A stretch of DNA of 64,000 nt from Pyrus communis (taxonomy: Eukaryota; Streptophyta; Magnoliopsida; Rosales; Rosaceae): positions 8,542,001-8,606,000 of the forward strand of contig NC_084813.1 in NCBI RefSeq assembly GCF_963583255.1, read 5' to 3'. Position numbers and translations under genes: made by a program. This document shows, one piece after another, positions 23,231-34,860 of the stretch. Numbering within the stretch: the stretch's first letter is position 1; each line of letters starts with the position of its first letter. The notes below the pieces were generated by a model. It was given only the letters and a program-made list of their open reading frames with translations, had not been told where the DNA came from and did not search any database.

Positions 23231-24247
23231 AAAATAAAATATGGGCGTTACTTTTTTCCATTTGCAATTTCAATGTCGTTTCGTTTAGTTTATGATTGTT
23301 TGATTTGAATTCGATTATTAGGGATTTGTCAATTTCTGAATTTAGAGGTGTTTGGGTGCATTATTTTAGAAATTTTTGCAGGTTGTTTACTTCATTTCTC
23401 TGCAGCTCAGTTTAGCTCGCCTATTTTTTCTTTTTTGGAATTTCTGTTTCTTTTCTGTAATAATGCATAAAGCTTTTTCTTTTCGATTTCGGTGGCTGAT
23501 TGCGTTTTCAGCTAAAGCATTGTGTTTTTCGGTTCGAATAAGAATGTAAGTCTAATGTGGACTTAATTTTTATGTTAAATTAGTATGAACCGAATCTCTT
23601 AACGTTTAAAATGCTGCAAAATTAGTTTCATTGAGAGACAGCATCTTTTCGATTGCTTGACTTACCAATTGCATATTTGTCAACTCAGGATTACATGTTA
23701 CTTTATCTACCATCTCAAGAAATTATTTTGGCTACAACGTTTTTTTAATTCTTTTATTACATTTGTAGATGATAAACCATACTGAGAAGGGATGAATGTC
23801 CTTCTTTTAGAGCTAGTCATATTGGAGTACATTTATATTGACTTGGTACACAACATGGAAATTCATAGACTCCTTTATTTGTTCCCTTTGTATTTGTTTT
23901 TGGTATGTGTGTGGCATTTAGTTGAGCACATGAAGTTAAGATTCCAATTATATATTACCTGAATGTTACCATCATCTATATTTGGCTTTTTCACATTTAT
24001 GCTCCATGCAAGTGCTCAATAAATTTGGTCGAATAAGCTCCATTAAATAACTTTTATGTGTTTGTGACCTTTTGCTCAAATTTTATATATTTTCTCTATC
24101 CTGATTTGTGTTTTTCGCTTTGTCAAAAGATTAATTCTTGGAAATATAAATCTTAGGAACATTCTACCCATTGTTGAGTTTCTGTAATAAATTTTTGAAG
24201 TGTTAAGCTTTGCAATCATAATATGATTATTTTCCCCTTCAATTTTT
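23231..24247. other. AT-rich host sequence before the MULE
   Basis: No gene or terminal repeat recognised. The last 10 bases (TTCAATTTTT) form the left half of the imperfect TSD of the MULE that follows. Confidence 0.5.
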
Positions 24248-26052
24248 GGGTTTTTATCACAAATTGTCTCTGAAATTGACTCCATCAATCATGATGGTCC
24301 CTAAAATTGAAAATCAATCAATGTAGTCCTTGAATTTTAACACTGGGAATCAATGTCGTCATTTTGTCTGCGTTTCGTCCAAATCAACGTTAAAAAGGGA
24401 CACGTGACAACTTTTTCATGGTAAATGACAATAATACCCTACTAATCTTATTCCTCCCTTCCCACTTTTTCACTTGTCCTACCTAATCCCTTACTTTTTC
24501 TCACTCTTCCCCATTCCTGCCTCTTCTGCGAATTCTTTTCTATTGTAAGACTTAGGGTTTGAAAAGATATTGGGGATTTTTTACATGAGATTTAATGAAA
24601 TCTGTTAGATTCGACTAAATTAGAGGATTGTCAGGAATAATTCGAGATTGGTTGTTTGCGAGGGTGAATTAGGTTGATTATGATGGAAGAAATATAAAAA
24701 ATGGAAAGCCTCCACAATATGGTGAGTAATTCGAATCTCCTTTAGTTTTTGAGTTTGTTTGCACTTTTAGTGGTCCCAATATGGCTTTTTGTTCGGATTG
24801 ATAAGACCAACTCCAACCTTTGAAGTAAATCTCAAAATTACCCTTCTATTCCCACCCCATTTCATTCCAACACTTGTACTAAAATGGAGTTATGTGTTAA
24901 AACTCAAAAAATTGCCAAATTCTGGCCAAGATTTAGGCCAAAGTTAGTGGTGGAGCTGATAGGATTTTTAGGTACCTACACAAAGAGGTCAAAATCACAC
25001 AAATACTTGCAAGAGAACAAGGTAGTTGTAGTATAAACGGATCAAGTAAAGTTGTTTTCCGAAGGGATTATTTAAAACAATTTATGCAAAACCAAAATCT
25101 TAATTAATTATTTGAAAACGAAGATTGGAAAAGGTTGATTTAATGACCTAAATTAAGAAAAACGAAATTAATCAAAAAGGTTGACTAAAATCTGCAATTT
25201 TTAAATAAGGAAAAAGGAAATAATTTTTAGAATTCAAAGTGACAAAGTACTAGGGTTCCGCTGTTACCCTAACAATCCTATGTAGTTCTTCTAATTTCTT
25301 ATGAATTACACATGCATATTTTGAAGGTTAGGTTTTCCTAAAATATATCATACTTGGATGCTCCAACATAGAACGTATATCTAACATGCAACCCGTCTGT
25401 GGCATCCAGATCGAATGTGAACATGCAAGACTCATTAAGTTTTGTGAAAACCTTTAGGAAAACCATATAACTCTTAAGATATGTCATCCATCCTAAGAAG
25501 CTACACATATTAACCACAAGAAGCCTTAGTCAATTTAGGAATAGCCTTCTGACAAAATTGCATCAAAGTACTTTTTTAAATATCCTAATGGTCACAAATC
25601 ACTAAGACAAGTAGATAGTTTAAACCAGTGATTAACAATCCAAAACTGGCATGCATAAGTTCATAAGAAAATTAAAAAGAGTTTTGTATTAAACTAGAAA
25701 AAAGAATAAAGACACCTTGAAAGTATTAAGTCTTGAAATCTCTAAACTTTTCCCAAAATCTTCTCCCCAAAAATTGCGTAACACTGTGTTTGGATGGAGA
25801 ATTTCCAAATTATCACAAAATTTTAAATGACGGGAATTACAATTGACAGTAATTAAATTCCTGTTAATTGAAATTTCATCGTTTGGATGTTAGATACATA
25901 GAAATTACAAAATGACGGGAATTCCAAATTTCATTGTTCGGATATTCTCTAGAATTTGTATTACATAGAGGAGTACAAATTTGAATAAAAACGTTAAACT
26001 AGTTATGAATCATCAAGGTTAAAGTCATCAAACAAAAATCATTGAGCTATAA

Positions 26053-26500
26053 GAAAATACGTTTCTTTCCCTCAATCCCTGAAAAACCTTGAATGCATTA
26101 TCCAAGCTTCCACACTTAGAGTACATATCTATCAATGCAGAACCCACAAGAACATTCCAAAATCGGATTTCTCAGCAATGTCTCGAACCCAATTAGCATA
26201 CTTAGATGCACCTAATTGTGCAGAAGCCGAAATGAGACCAACCAACGAAATCTCATCAGTCCCTACATCAGCACATTGCATTCTCTAAAAGCATCCAACA
26301 CAAAGCATCCAACACGTATCTTGGATGGGCATTCTGAGCATAACCATTAACCATTGCAGTCCACGCCACCATATCTTTTGCATGCAACCCCTCAAACAAC
26401 TCCCGAGCTGATTCCATATATCCACAACCTTGGTATAAGCAAGTATCAACTCAGTCCAAGAAACAACATCCCTCTCAGGCATTTCATCGATTTGCGTCAA
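26053..26500 (-). pseudogene. Captured PPR gene fragment inside the Harbinger element
   Basis: Minus-strand translation gives pentatricopeptide-repeat wording spread over shifted frames: DEMPERDVVSWTELILAYTK, a segment with KDMVAWTAMVNGYAQNA, then [39 protein letters not shown] and GLRERNVF. These are diagnostic of PLS-type plant PPR proteins, which bind organellar RNA. At least two frameshifts and stops break it. It has no visible intron or start. It lies between the terminal repeat and the element's own genes, which suggests capture from a host PPR gene by the transposon rather than an older host locus. Confidence 0.75.
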
Positions 26501-26727
26501 AATGATACATCAGCAAGACATTAGTTAAAATCAGAGTAAATTTTCCAACAATTAATAGCTGCAATAATGTGATGAGTCTGCAATAATGTGATAAAATTGA
26601 TTGTAGTAGAAAAATCCCAGTAAAGCACACTTGCAAATGTCAATGAACTTTCATGACATGCAAGGCTTTTATTCTAACTAAAATCTTACTAAAAAACACT
26701 AAAATGGGAAATATAATGAAATTAATC

Positions 26728-27520
26728 CTATGTGCCTCGTGAAGTAAACAATAATACCATATTCTTTTTCTTCTTAACTGGGAGTGTCTTCAACATGAGA
26801 AATTGCTTTTCATTTTTGATTAACCAAGCATATGCTTTGATTTGTTCTTCTTCACTGAGATCTGGTATTGCATTTACTTCATCATATACCTCTGTTGGAT
26901 CAAGCTTCTTTGTGTCTGCACAAATATATTCTTGAAAGGATGAAGCCATCTTGGCAAGTGAATATGCAATCATATCTTTAGGGGTGGTTGGTTTTTTTTC
27001 TTTGTATGAGGCACATAAACAACATTTGTTGGCTTTCTCTTGCTTTGAGTCTTCTGAACATTGGCTGAAGTAGGTGAAATATCATTAATAATTTCAATAT
27101 CTTCTAAACCTTGTGTATCACCATCCAAATCAATATGATTAGTTTCATTATGCGGAGGAGTCATAATCTCAATAGCTTCCACACCTGTTTCAGCACCCTC
27201 ACCCGTGGCTCTATCTTTGCCATACAAATCAACTATATCATCCCAATTTGGAATGACCTTCCAACGAAAACTTTTAGCACCACTATGTGACTACCAATCA
27301 AAACATAAAAATAAAAAAGCAAATCGTAAGTATAAGAAGAGTTAAAAGAATATCACACATACAAAAGAAAAAATAATGAATTTGTCATACCTTCACGTAC
27401 TCTTGCCAGACATGATCTTCATCTACACTTATCATCTTTTTGGTTGCATCCCAACTAAATCCACTGTGACTTAGTATATCACTCACTATTGCATAGAACT
27501 TTTTCCAAGACTTCACACGA
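26728..27520 (-). pseudogene. Harbinger Myb/SANT-like DNA-binding protein gene, 5'-truncated
   Basis: Two exons are visible: about 27520-27391, with RVKSWKKFYAIVSDIL and KKMISVDEDHVWQEYVK, and from 27290 downward, with KVIPNWDDIVDLYGKDRATG. An intron with GT-AG borders (27391/27290) lies between. This is the Myb/SANT-like domain that partners the Harbinger transposase for nuclear import and terminal-repeat binding. The N-terminal part of the domain is missing, and the remainder starts directly behind the transposase. A frameshift near 26970 separates the C-terminal part (ends 26728). A stop lies in frame at about 27523. Confidence 0.75.
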
Positions 27521-27522
27521 TT

Positions 27523-28873
27523 TCAAATGTTATCGGCAGTTACATGAATATCAAATTTAGCAGATAATAATTGTAAATCTTGAGCTTCTAAAACTGGATC
27601 AGCTGCTTGCTCAGTTCTAATAAAATTATGCAAGATACAACATGCATTTATAATCCTAACTTGTGTTTTAATATCAAAAAATGATGGTGTGCGTAATATG
27701 CTCCATCGTTTCTTTAACAATCCAAATGCCCTCTCAATAACATTCCTTGCCCTTGAATGACGCAAATTATATAATTCTTTGTAGTTTTTAGGTCGACGGT
27801 TTCCAACCCACTCTTTCAAGTGATATCTAGTTCCACGGTAAGGTGCTAAAAACCCCGGCCCATTAGTATAGCCAGCGTCCACAAGAAAATACTTATCTAC
27901 AATAAAAATGTAGAGAACAAATTTAGATACATTTTAAAGTTTTGTTTTTCTAACATAGAACTAATTGGTATCACACATTACCATTTGGAACATGAAACCG
28001 GTTACTCCTATGTAAAGCATCACGCAAAACACGAGCATCAGATGCAGAGCCTTCCCATCCAGGCAACACATAAAAAAATCTTAAATCTGGGCCATAAACT
28101 CCTAACATATTAGTGGATATATCACCCTTTCTATCTCAATATCTTGGCCTTTCCTCAGCCGTTATTGTTACTGGAATGAGAGTTCCATCAAGTGCTCCAA
28201 AACAATTCTAAATAAAAATGTCATAAAATGAAAAAAAGATTAAAGTCTAAAAAGCTAGTGAAGATATCAAACAAATACATAATTTTTTTTTCAGAATTAC
28301 CTCAAACCACCACCATTTCTCTCTTTCAGAATTACCAATAATGCATGGTTGATATTTCACATATTCTTGACTTATTTTCATCATTGCATGCAACACATTG
28401 TGAAATTGCCGACTAATTGTTTCATTGGAACGATAATAGTGTAAATTGACGACTCTAAACTTCAAGTTGTGGGCAAGTATATGCAAAAAAATTGCAACAG
28501 ATTCTTTAATGGACACATGTCTAGTGCGAACTAATCCACCAATCCCTTGTAAAATTTCACATAACCGTTTAAATGCACTCTTCCTAACTCGTAATTGTTC
28601 AATGCAAGTTGAATATTTTCCATTAAACAATTGGTCGAGGAAAGATTGTCTTTCTTGATCCCAATCATTTGAAGGTTCTTTGAGAAGAACACTCTTACTA
28701 TACCAATGCATAATAACATGTATAATCGAACCGACAATAATTTTCCTCTTTTTCCTATTTTCCTCTTCATTTATAGCATGCTTTCGCTTTAACCTCGTTA
28801 GCATGTCTACAATATCAGTATTTCCCATACCTGTTTGAATATATGAACAAAGATATATTGTGACATGCAACAA
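27523..28873 (-). pseudogene. PIF/Harbinger transposase (HARBI1-like, DDE_Tnp_4), three exons
   Basis: Minus-strand exons with GT-AG borders: about 28873-28301, 28207-27982, 27896-27523. Exon 1 holds the N-terminal helical region. Exon 2 has GALDGT (first catalytic D) and SASDARVLRDAL (second D). Exon 3 has ARNVIERAFGLLKKRW (catalytic E) and the NACCILHNFIR block of the family. The DDE triad is intact, but a stop interrupts exon 2 near 28135 (after EERPRY). The last residues of exon 3 (VTADNI) belong to the Myb/SANT family, not the transposase, so a deletion joined the two genes. Not functional as it stands. Confidence 0.85.
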
Positions 28874-31800
28874 CAGTTATGGGATATGCAACTTTCTATT
28901 TTAACCAAAAGAGTAGCCATACAAGTCACATTCAAATCAAGGAACTTTCTAAATTAACACCAAAGGCCATCAAAATCATCATTTTCAATCTTTCAATTAC
29001 TGCTTCGGTGGCTTAACAAAATCATCATTTTCATATTGCTGCTTCTGCTTGTCATAAATCATAATTAAAGATATTCGGTAGCGACTAGGAGAAGCTAGAT
29101 ATGTTTTGACTGGATATGCGTTAGAAAGTCATGTGTTTTTTTGGATTGACATCAAATGCTATTTCTATCTAAAGATTATCAAACTAGCTATTCTGAGTTC
29201 TGCAGCAACTTTTGTTGGCTAATTAAGTGATAGTTGATTAAAATTATATCACTGATCACATGGTGTCTGCTAATCAGATTGAATTAGCGTTCACTAATTA
29301 ACAAAACGATTATACTCTGATTCTGGATTTGAGTTGTTTCCCAGATAAGGTTACAGACCCAATACACAATTCAATCAGATAAAAAAAATTAATAAGCACA
29401 CCAAGCATATGATTATCACCAAAATTCACAATTGTTGTTACGAATATACCCAAAAAGCTTAAAATAATTCAAGAAAGAAGAGAGAAGAGGGAAGAGGCTG
29501 ACCTAGAATGAAGGAAGAAGATGAAGCACAAGTGAGAATCCCTTCGAAGATTGGTGAGTTATAACAGAGTGAAGCCCTTTTTATTGTGAACTTTGGCGCT
29601 AATCATACTAGTTTGGCGCCCTAATCATGAAATTTGGCACCTGCAAGATTTCCATCCGGTGGATTTGGGATTCTCTCTGTTGTTGGAATTGTGAAATTCC
29701 ACCTATTTAGATGGAAATTAAACTCGGTAATCTTCATCCCCAATTTCTCCCTTTTTTTTTCCCGTGGAAATTGCCGTTTCTCTCGCAACAAGGTTCCCAA
29801 ACGTGGGAAAACTGCTTTCCCATCCTAATTCCCTAGTTTAAGTGAAATTATGTTTTATTTTACTGTATCCAAACGGAGCATAAGTGAAAAATACCCTAAG
29901 GCCGGCCAAAAGGGCTTATTTATTCTCTAATTAAAACCTCCTAGTGAAAGGTCTTAGAATAAAACTAAGAAACCAAATAAATTGAAATAAATTAGGAAAC
30001 ATAATCCTAAATTGACTTGGTAAATTCACCCAAAATTCTGCACAGCCACGTTTTGGACCCATATCAGCTCCAAACTAGTCCAAAATAACTGGATATAAAG
30101 CTTGGACTATTTTGAACACTTCTCTAGAAGGCTACGAGCTCATCTGAGGTCATCTTGGGCTCCAAAAAGTGTATTTAAGTCCAGAAACGTCACTTTTTGG
30201 CAACACGCCCTGCACCTTTATTTAATTGCTAGAAAATAACCGTTTGGTAGAAATTGATGAAATTTTGATAAAAACAAGCTAAGGAACACACGAATGTCCT
30301 CCAATTTGAATTACTCCAAAATTTGTCCATTTAATTCCGTTTCATCCCAGAAGAAGTCGAATGTCTTATATTGAAAATATAAAGCAAAGTGTCAAAATTC
30401 TACCAAAATAATTACCAAATTATACTAAGAATAGGGTAAAATATATAATATAATATTGACTCATCAGAGCCCACATGTGAGAGTGAGAAAATGCGTTTGA
30501 AGCCCACTAGCCAGGCCTGGATGCGCCCACACTCGACATGTGCCAAGCCCAGCAGAAGAAGTGACCAACCCACGTGGGCTTGTCACCCACTTGTCTCCTT
30601 GCATTGAAGAGCCTAATGGTTCTTTTTCTCATCCAAGGGTTGTGCTTCAATGGATCGTTGGGTGATCCAACAGTCCAAGTTCAATTGTTTTTTAGTTTAT
30701 ATTTATAATTTCATTAAATTCAACTGCTGATATCGAATATGATCAAATCCAATGATATAAAAAAGATCTAAGATCTAACGGTCCAAATTTAAATCCAACA
30801 GCTAAAATAATTTAAAAAGTGATTTAACTCAAAATTCACCTAAAAACTCTAAATACCTATGTATTTGTTCAAACATTTCCCACAAAATTACTTTTCTCCT
30901 ACAAGTCCTCCAAGTTTTCTTTCTACCATCTTCCAAAACCATTTCTTCCCTTTTTTGTTTCATGTGTTTTGTGTTTATACATCTCTATCATGTGTTTCAT
31001 TTTTTTTTCATAGTGTTTCATGAGTTTCATGTAGTAATTTTTCAATATTTATCGAAATTTAAATATTTTTAGGTTAAAATGTTCATAAAATTAATTTAGG
31101 ATAGTTTACATACTGTTTTTTTAAGGTTAATTTTTTTTAAAGAAAAATTAGCCTAAATTTATTTTTTAATAATCTGGGGCTAAAATTTTAGGCCAGAAGG
31201 GTTAGAGCAGAAAAGTTGTTACTGGGTTAAAACTTAAATTTTCTGGGCTAAAATTTTTAAGTTTTGCCCCAAGGGTTGGAGATGGTCTAAGTGGGTGTTG
31301 TTTTCCTGTCAAAATTGTTAGTGGGCTGTTTTGTAATGTCAGTGTTTGAGGGTTTGAAGTGGGTTTAGACTATTCTGCTGTTCCAATGTATATGTTTGTT
31401 ACTTTGTGTTAAATTCTTTTATTGTTTAATGGTATTGGTTTGGTTGTTGTGGCATTGACTTAGGTGTATGGTTTGAATAGAAATGGGCTTTCTCTTTCAT
31501 GAACTAATTTCTCCTACTTCCCTCCCCATAGTTTCTCAAGCCTCTACCCATCACTTCATTTGTTGCACCATGAGCACCTTGCTAGTCTTCCAATCAGGAG
31601 CGACATGCTTCCTTCCATCACTAGCCACACCCAATAAATTAATTATGCAAATAATTTTTATGATAATAAAATTGAAGGAACTTAATTAAGTTGATGGGAA
31701 TGACTAATTAGCATGTTCTTCGCATTCCTCTCAAGCTTAGAGTATCCATATCTTTTTTTCATAGATTTGACAATACCTTGCTCTCAATTTCCTCTTCCCT

Positions 31801-31936
31801 AATTTATTGGCTTCTCTCTCTTTTAGGTTAAATAAAGTGATGATTTAACTTGAAAATATTCTAGTTTTAATGCTTTGATATTAGATCAATATTAATATGT
31901 AAGTGTCTTCTCTCTCTTTATATTTAACTACCACAT

Positions 31937-34860
31937 TTGATTAACTCTTGGGATGATGAGTTTGGGGATTTTGGGATTAGACAACAAGGGCATAAGGGTA
32001 AAGTTGCAACCTGTAATAATGGTGGGAATAAAGATGAAAGCAATGCAAGGGGTGTGAATGAAGATGATGATGATGAGGAGGAAGAGGAAAGGACTGACAA
32101 GGAGAGCAAGAGGAAGAAGATGATATATTAGTAGCGCAATTTGAAGAACAACTTTACGAAGAAGATGATAACATGTTTGTAGAAAATGTTGACAACCCTA
32201 TTGAAGAAGAGCCTGAAGAGGTGGGGTTGATAGGGGAGATTTCTGATGATGAAGTTTTGTCAAGTGACCTTGATAGCATTGTTAGCAGTGAAGAAGATGA
32301 AGAAGGTGTTGAAGTTACCAGCAAGAGGAGGAGACAGAGGGCAAGTCAGATGCCCAAGTTTAATCATTGAAAAAGGGCAATTGATTTACAAGATCCAAAT
32401 TTTGAGATGGGAATTGTGGAGCCAAAAATATTCACTAGGCGACACGTGGATTTTTGGACATAAGAGGACAAAAATACCCTTGAGGCATAACGGGATTCCT
32501 ACGCACGAGCAGCGGGTAATCATCCCTCAACAAAGTCGAAAGTGCCCAAAATAGGTAACAATTCAAAACCTATTTCATCAAATCCAATCTACAAGGTAAT
32601 TCCCAAAACCTATCTCATTCCGTATATTTTCTACATCATTATTTAACTAATCAATTAGTTAAATAATTTATTCATTCCATAATTCCTAAAACATTCCTTC
32701 TAAAAACATAATAATTGACTAATTAATGGGTTAATTGCTTAATTAATACCTTAATTGTCAATTAAGTCATCCATTTTACCCAAAAAGCACAATAAGGCCG
32801 GTTATCCTCCACCCCTAAAGAAATCAACCATGCTTTCTACCTTTTCTATCACATCTTTCCTTTTTATGATAATAATTAGCTAAGTTAATTAGGGAATTAT
32901 TTTGATTAATTAGCTAATTATTTCATAACTCCCAATTTGAAACAAATCAAGAACCTAGCCCACAAAAGGAGCTAGGTGGCTGGTCCTCTCTCACCCAAAG
33001 AGGCCGGCCATTCACCTATAAAAGCTCACCATTCTCTCCCAAAGACTCCCTTCCAATTCTCTTGCTAAAATTCTCTAAAATTCTCAAACACTTTCTCTCT
33101 AAATTCTAACTTTGGCATCAGAGGTTCTTCGACCAAAGCCCCCCTATTCATCGTGGGCGCGTGAAGCTCTTGGCCTTGACCAAAGGTGTTAATTGTTTTG
33201 TAGGTGCAATTTTGTCCAAGATCAAGGAGGAAGAAACGCATCCACAGGAATGTTATTTGCCAATAAGGAGCAATTGAAGGAGGCAGTAGTGCATTATAGT
33301 TGCAATAATGGAAGGAAGATTTGGTTTAAGAAGAATGATAATGTAAGAATTAGGGTAAACTTTGAGAATGGATGCCCTTTTCTACTATATGGAGGTAGGC
33401 TACATAACTTTCATACATTCCTAATAAAAACCCTTGTGAAGAAACATGAATGTTCAAGGGATGAAAAGGTTTTCTGGTTGAATTCAAGGTTTCTAGCTTC
33501 TGTATTCTGAACAATTAATGATCGATCCAGACTGGTCAATTGAGGCATTCAAAGTTGCAGTACAGAGGGACTACGACAAGAAGTCTCAACTCAATAAATA
33601 TACAAAGCAAGGCAAATAGCTGAGAAGGCTAACAAAGGAAGTTGGGTAAAGCAATACCATAGACCAGGCCAATATATGGAAGTGTTGAAGGAAACTAATC
33701 CAGGTAGTACTGTTGTTCTTAAGACTCAAATGAGAAGGAATGTATGTAAGTTTCAGAGAATCTACATTTGTACCAGTGATTGGGTTAGATGGATGCTTTG
33801 TTAAAGGCCAACATCTTGGACAGATATTAGCAGCAATTGGGATTGATGCAAATAATGGGATGTTTTCTATAACATATACAATTGTGGAGATAGAAAACCA
33901 GAGCAGTTAGGAGCGGTTTATTAAAATCTTGAAGGAAGATTTAGAAACAAAAAACTTATATGGATATGCTTAAGCAAAAAGGTATTGGCAATGCTATTCA
34001 ATCTCTGATGCCAAATGCAAAGCATAGGCACTGTGTGAGACATTTGTACAATAATTTTAAGAAGAAACACAATTGCTCAGCATTGAAACAAATCTTATAG
34101 GATGCAGCAAGATCAACATTAGTCCTTGGTGGCAAGTAATAATGGAGAAGCTTAAAAATGAAGATTTGAAGGCATATAAGTGGTTGAATACCAAAGCTGC
34201 CAACAATTAGAGTAGGTCACACTTTAAAGATTTGATGGTTAGGATGGCAAACAGAAGAGTGGCGACATTGAAGTGGAAATGACAAGTTGGTCCAAGAATT
34301 CAGAAAATTATTGACAGGTTAAAACAAGATGGTAGGTATTGCATTGCAACTCTTGCTAGGAATATGAAGTACCAAGTTGGAACCATGAGCGGAAGGGAGT
34401 TTGCTGTGGACTTAGCTATCAAGAGATGCGCTCGCAAAAAATGGGATTTGTGTGGAATTCTATATGCAAATGCAATGGCTTGTATTCCTAGAAAACAACA
34501 AGACCCATATGTATATGGATGATTGCTACAAGCAAGCAGCATATCTAAGGGCTTACTCCCCTTTCATAACCCCAATGCCTACCCCAGATCAATGGCCTAA
34601 TCATGTAATCCAACCCATTCTAGTTAATCCTCCAGTGTACAAGAAGCAAACTGGAAGGCTTAAGAAAAAAAGGGTCAAAGAGCCTAGTGAAGTCCCTCCC
34701 CTAGTGGCAAGTAGTAATGAAGGGACAAAGCTTAGTAAATTAGTCTACACCAAACCATTTACTTGTACCAAATGTGGAAAAGAGGGCCATACTTAGAGGA
34801 TTTGTGGAAAAAGGAGCCAAAAGAAGGATCAACTAGTCAACCAAAAGTGAAGAAGGTATG
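31937..34860 (+). pseudogene. MULE (MuDR-type) transposase, broken
   Basis: An acidic N-terminal region (about 31937-32370) is followed by the MuDR N-terminal DNA-binding domain, with FANKEQLKEAVVHYSC and WFKKNDNVRI near 33254-33350. Then comes the MULE DDE domain with VIGLDGCFVKG (first catalytic Asp, near 33780) and AAIGIDANNGMF. Near 34760-34800 there is a CCHC knuckle (CTKCGKEGHT). Stops and frameshifts are frequent. An 832-bp solo LTR (32415-33246) sits exactly inside the frame between the acidic region and the DNA-binding domain. Transposase of this type cuts and pastes MULEs; this copy cannot make a full protein. Confidence 0.85.
32415..33246. mobile_element. Solo LTR inserted in the MULE transposase
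   Basis: It begins TGTGGAGCC and ends CATCCACA, with 6-bp inverted tips TGTGGA/TCCACA. A perfect 5-bp TSD GGAAT lies at 32410-32414 and 33247-33251. The transposase frame resumes directly after the right TSD. The 832 bp has no coding capacity. A different family from the Athila-like LTRs in this window. Confidence 0.85.

Larger units (their letters stand above)
25782..29880 (-). mobile_element. PIF/Harbinger DNA transposon (4.1 kb) carrying a PPR gene fragment
   Basis: Ends: CACTGTGTTTGGAT on the left; on the right, inverted, TGCTCCGTTTGGAT. They are flanked by TAA (25779-25781 and 29881-29883), the classic Harbinger TSD. It contains both Harbinger genes on the minus strand: a DDE transposase (27523-28873) and a Myb/SANT-like gene (26728-27520), partly merged by deletion. 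Between the Myb/SANT gene and the left end lies a PPR gene fragment (26053-26500). Confidence 0.85.
24957..30466. mobile_element. Solo-LTR-like element nested in the Tourist-like element
   Basis: It begins TGATAGGATTTTTAGG and ends TTGACTCATCA, giving TG...CA termini with a TGAT/ATCA inverted end. The flanking bases are GAGC at 24953-24956 and 30467-30470. A 5-bp GGAGC copy with one base lost on the right is equally possible. Without the Harbinger insertion it is about 1.4 kb and has no coding region. No second LTR copy is seen, so a solo LTR is the simplest reading. Confidence 0.6.
24805..31287. mobile_element. Tourist-like element nested in the MULE
   Basis: The left end GACCAACTCCAACC pairs with the right end GGGTTGGAGATGGTC, and both are bordered by TAA (24802-24804 and 31288-31290). 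Once the LTR element inside it is removed it is about 970 bp with no coding content. Ends of the type GAxCATCTCC are common among plant MITEs; the TAA TSD points to PIF/Harbinger. The element at 37570 has similar ends. Confidence 0.65.

Noticed and set aside
31924..32109. Ser-rich minus-strand frame
   Set aside because: Antisense of the acidic, GA-rich N-terminal region of the MULE transposase.
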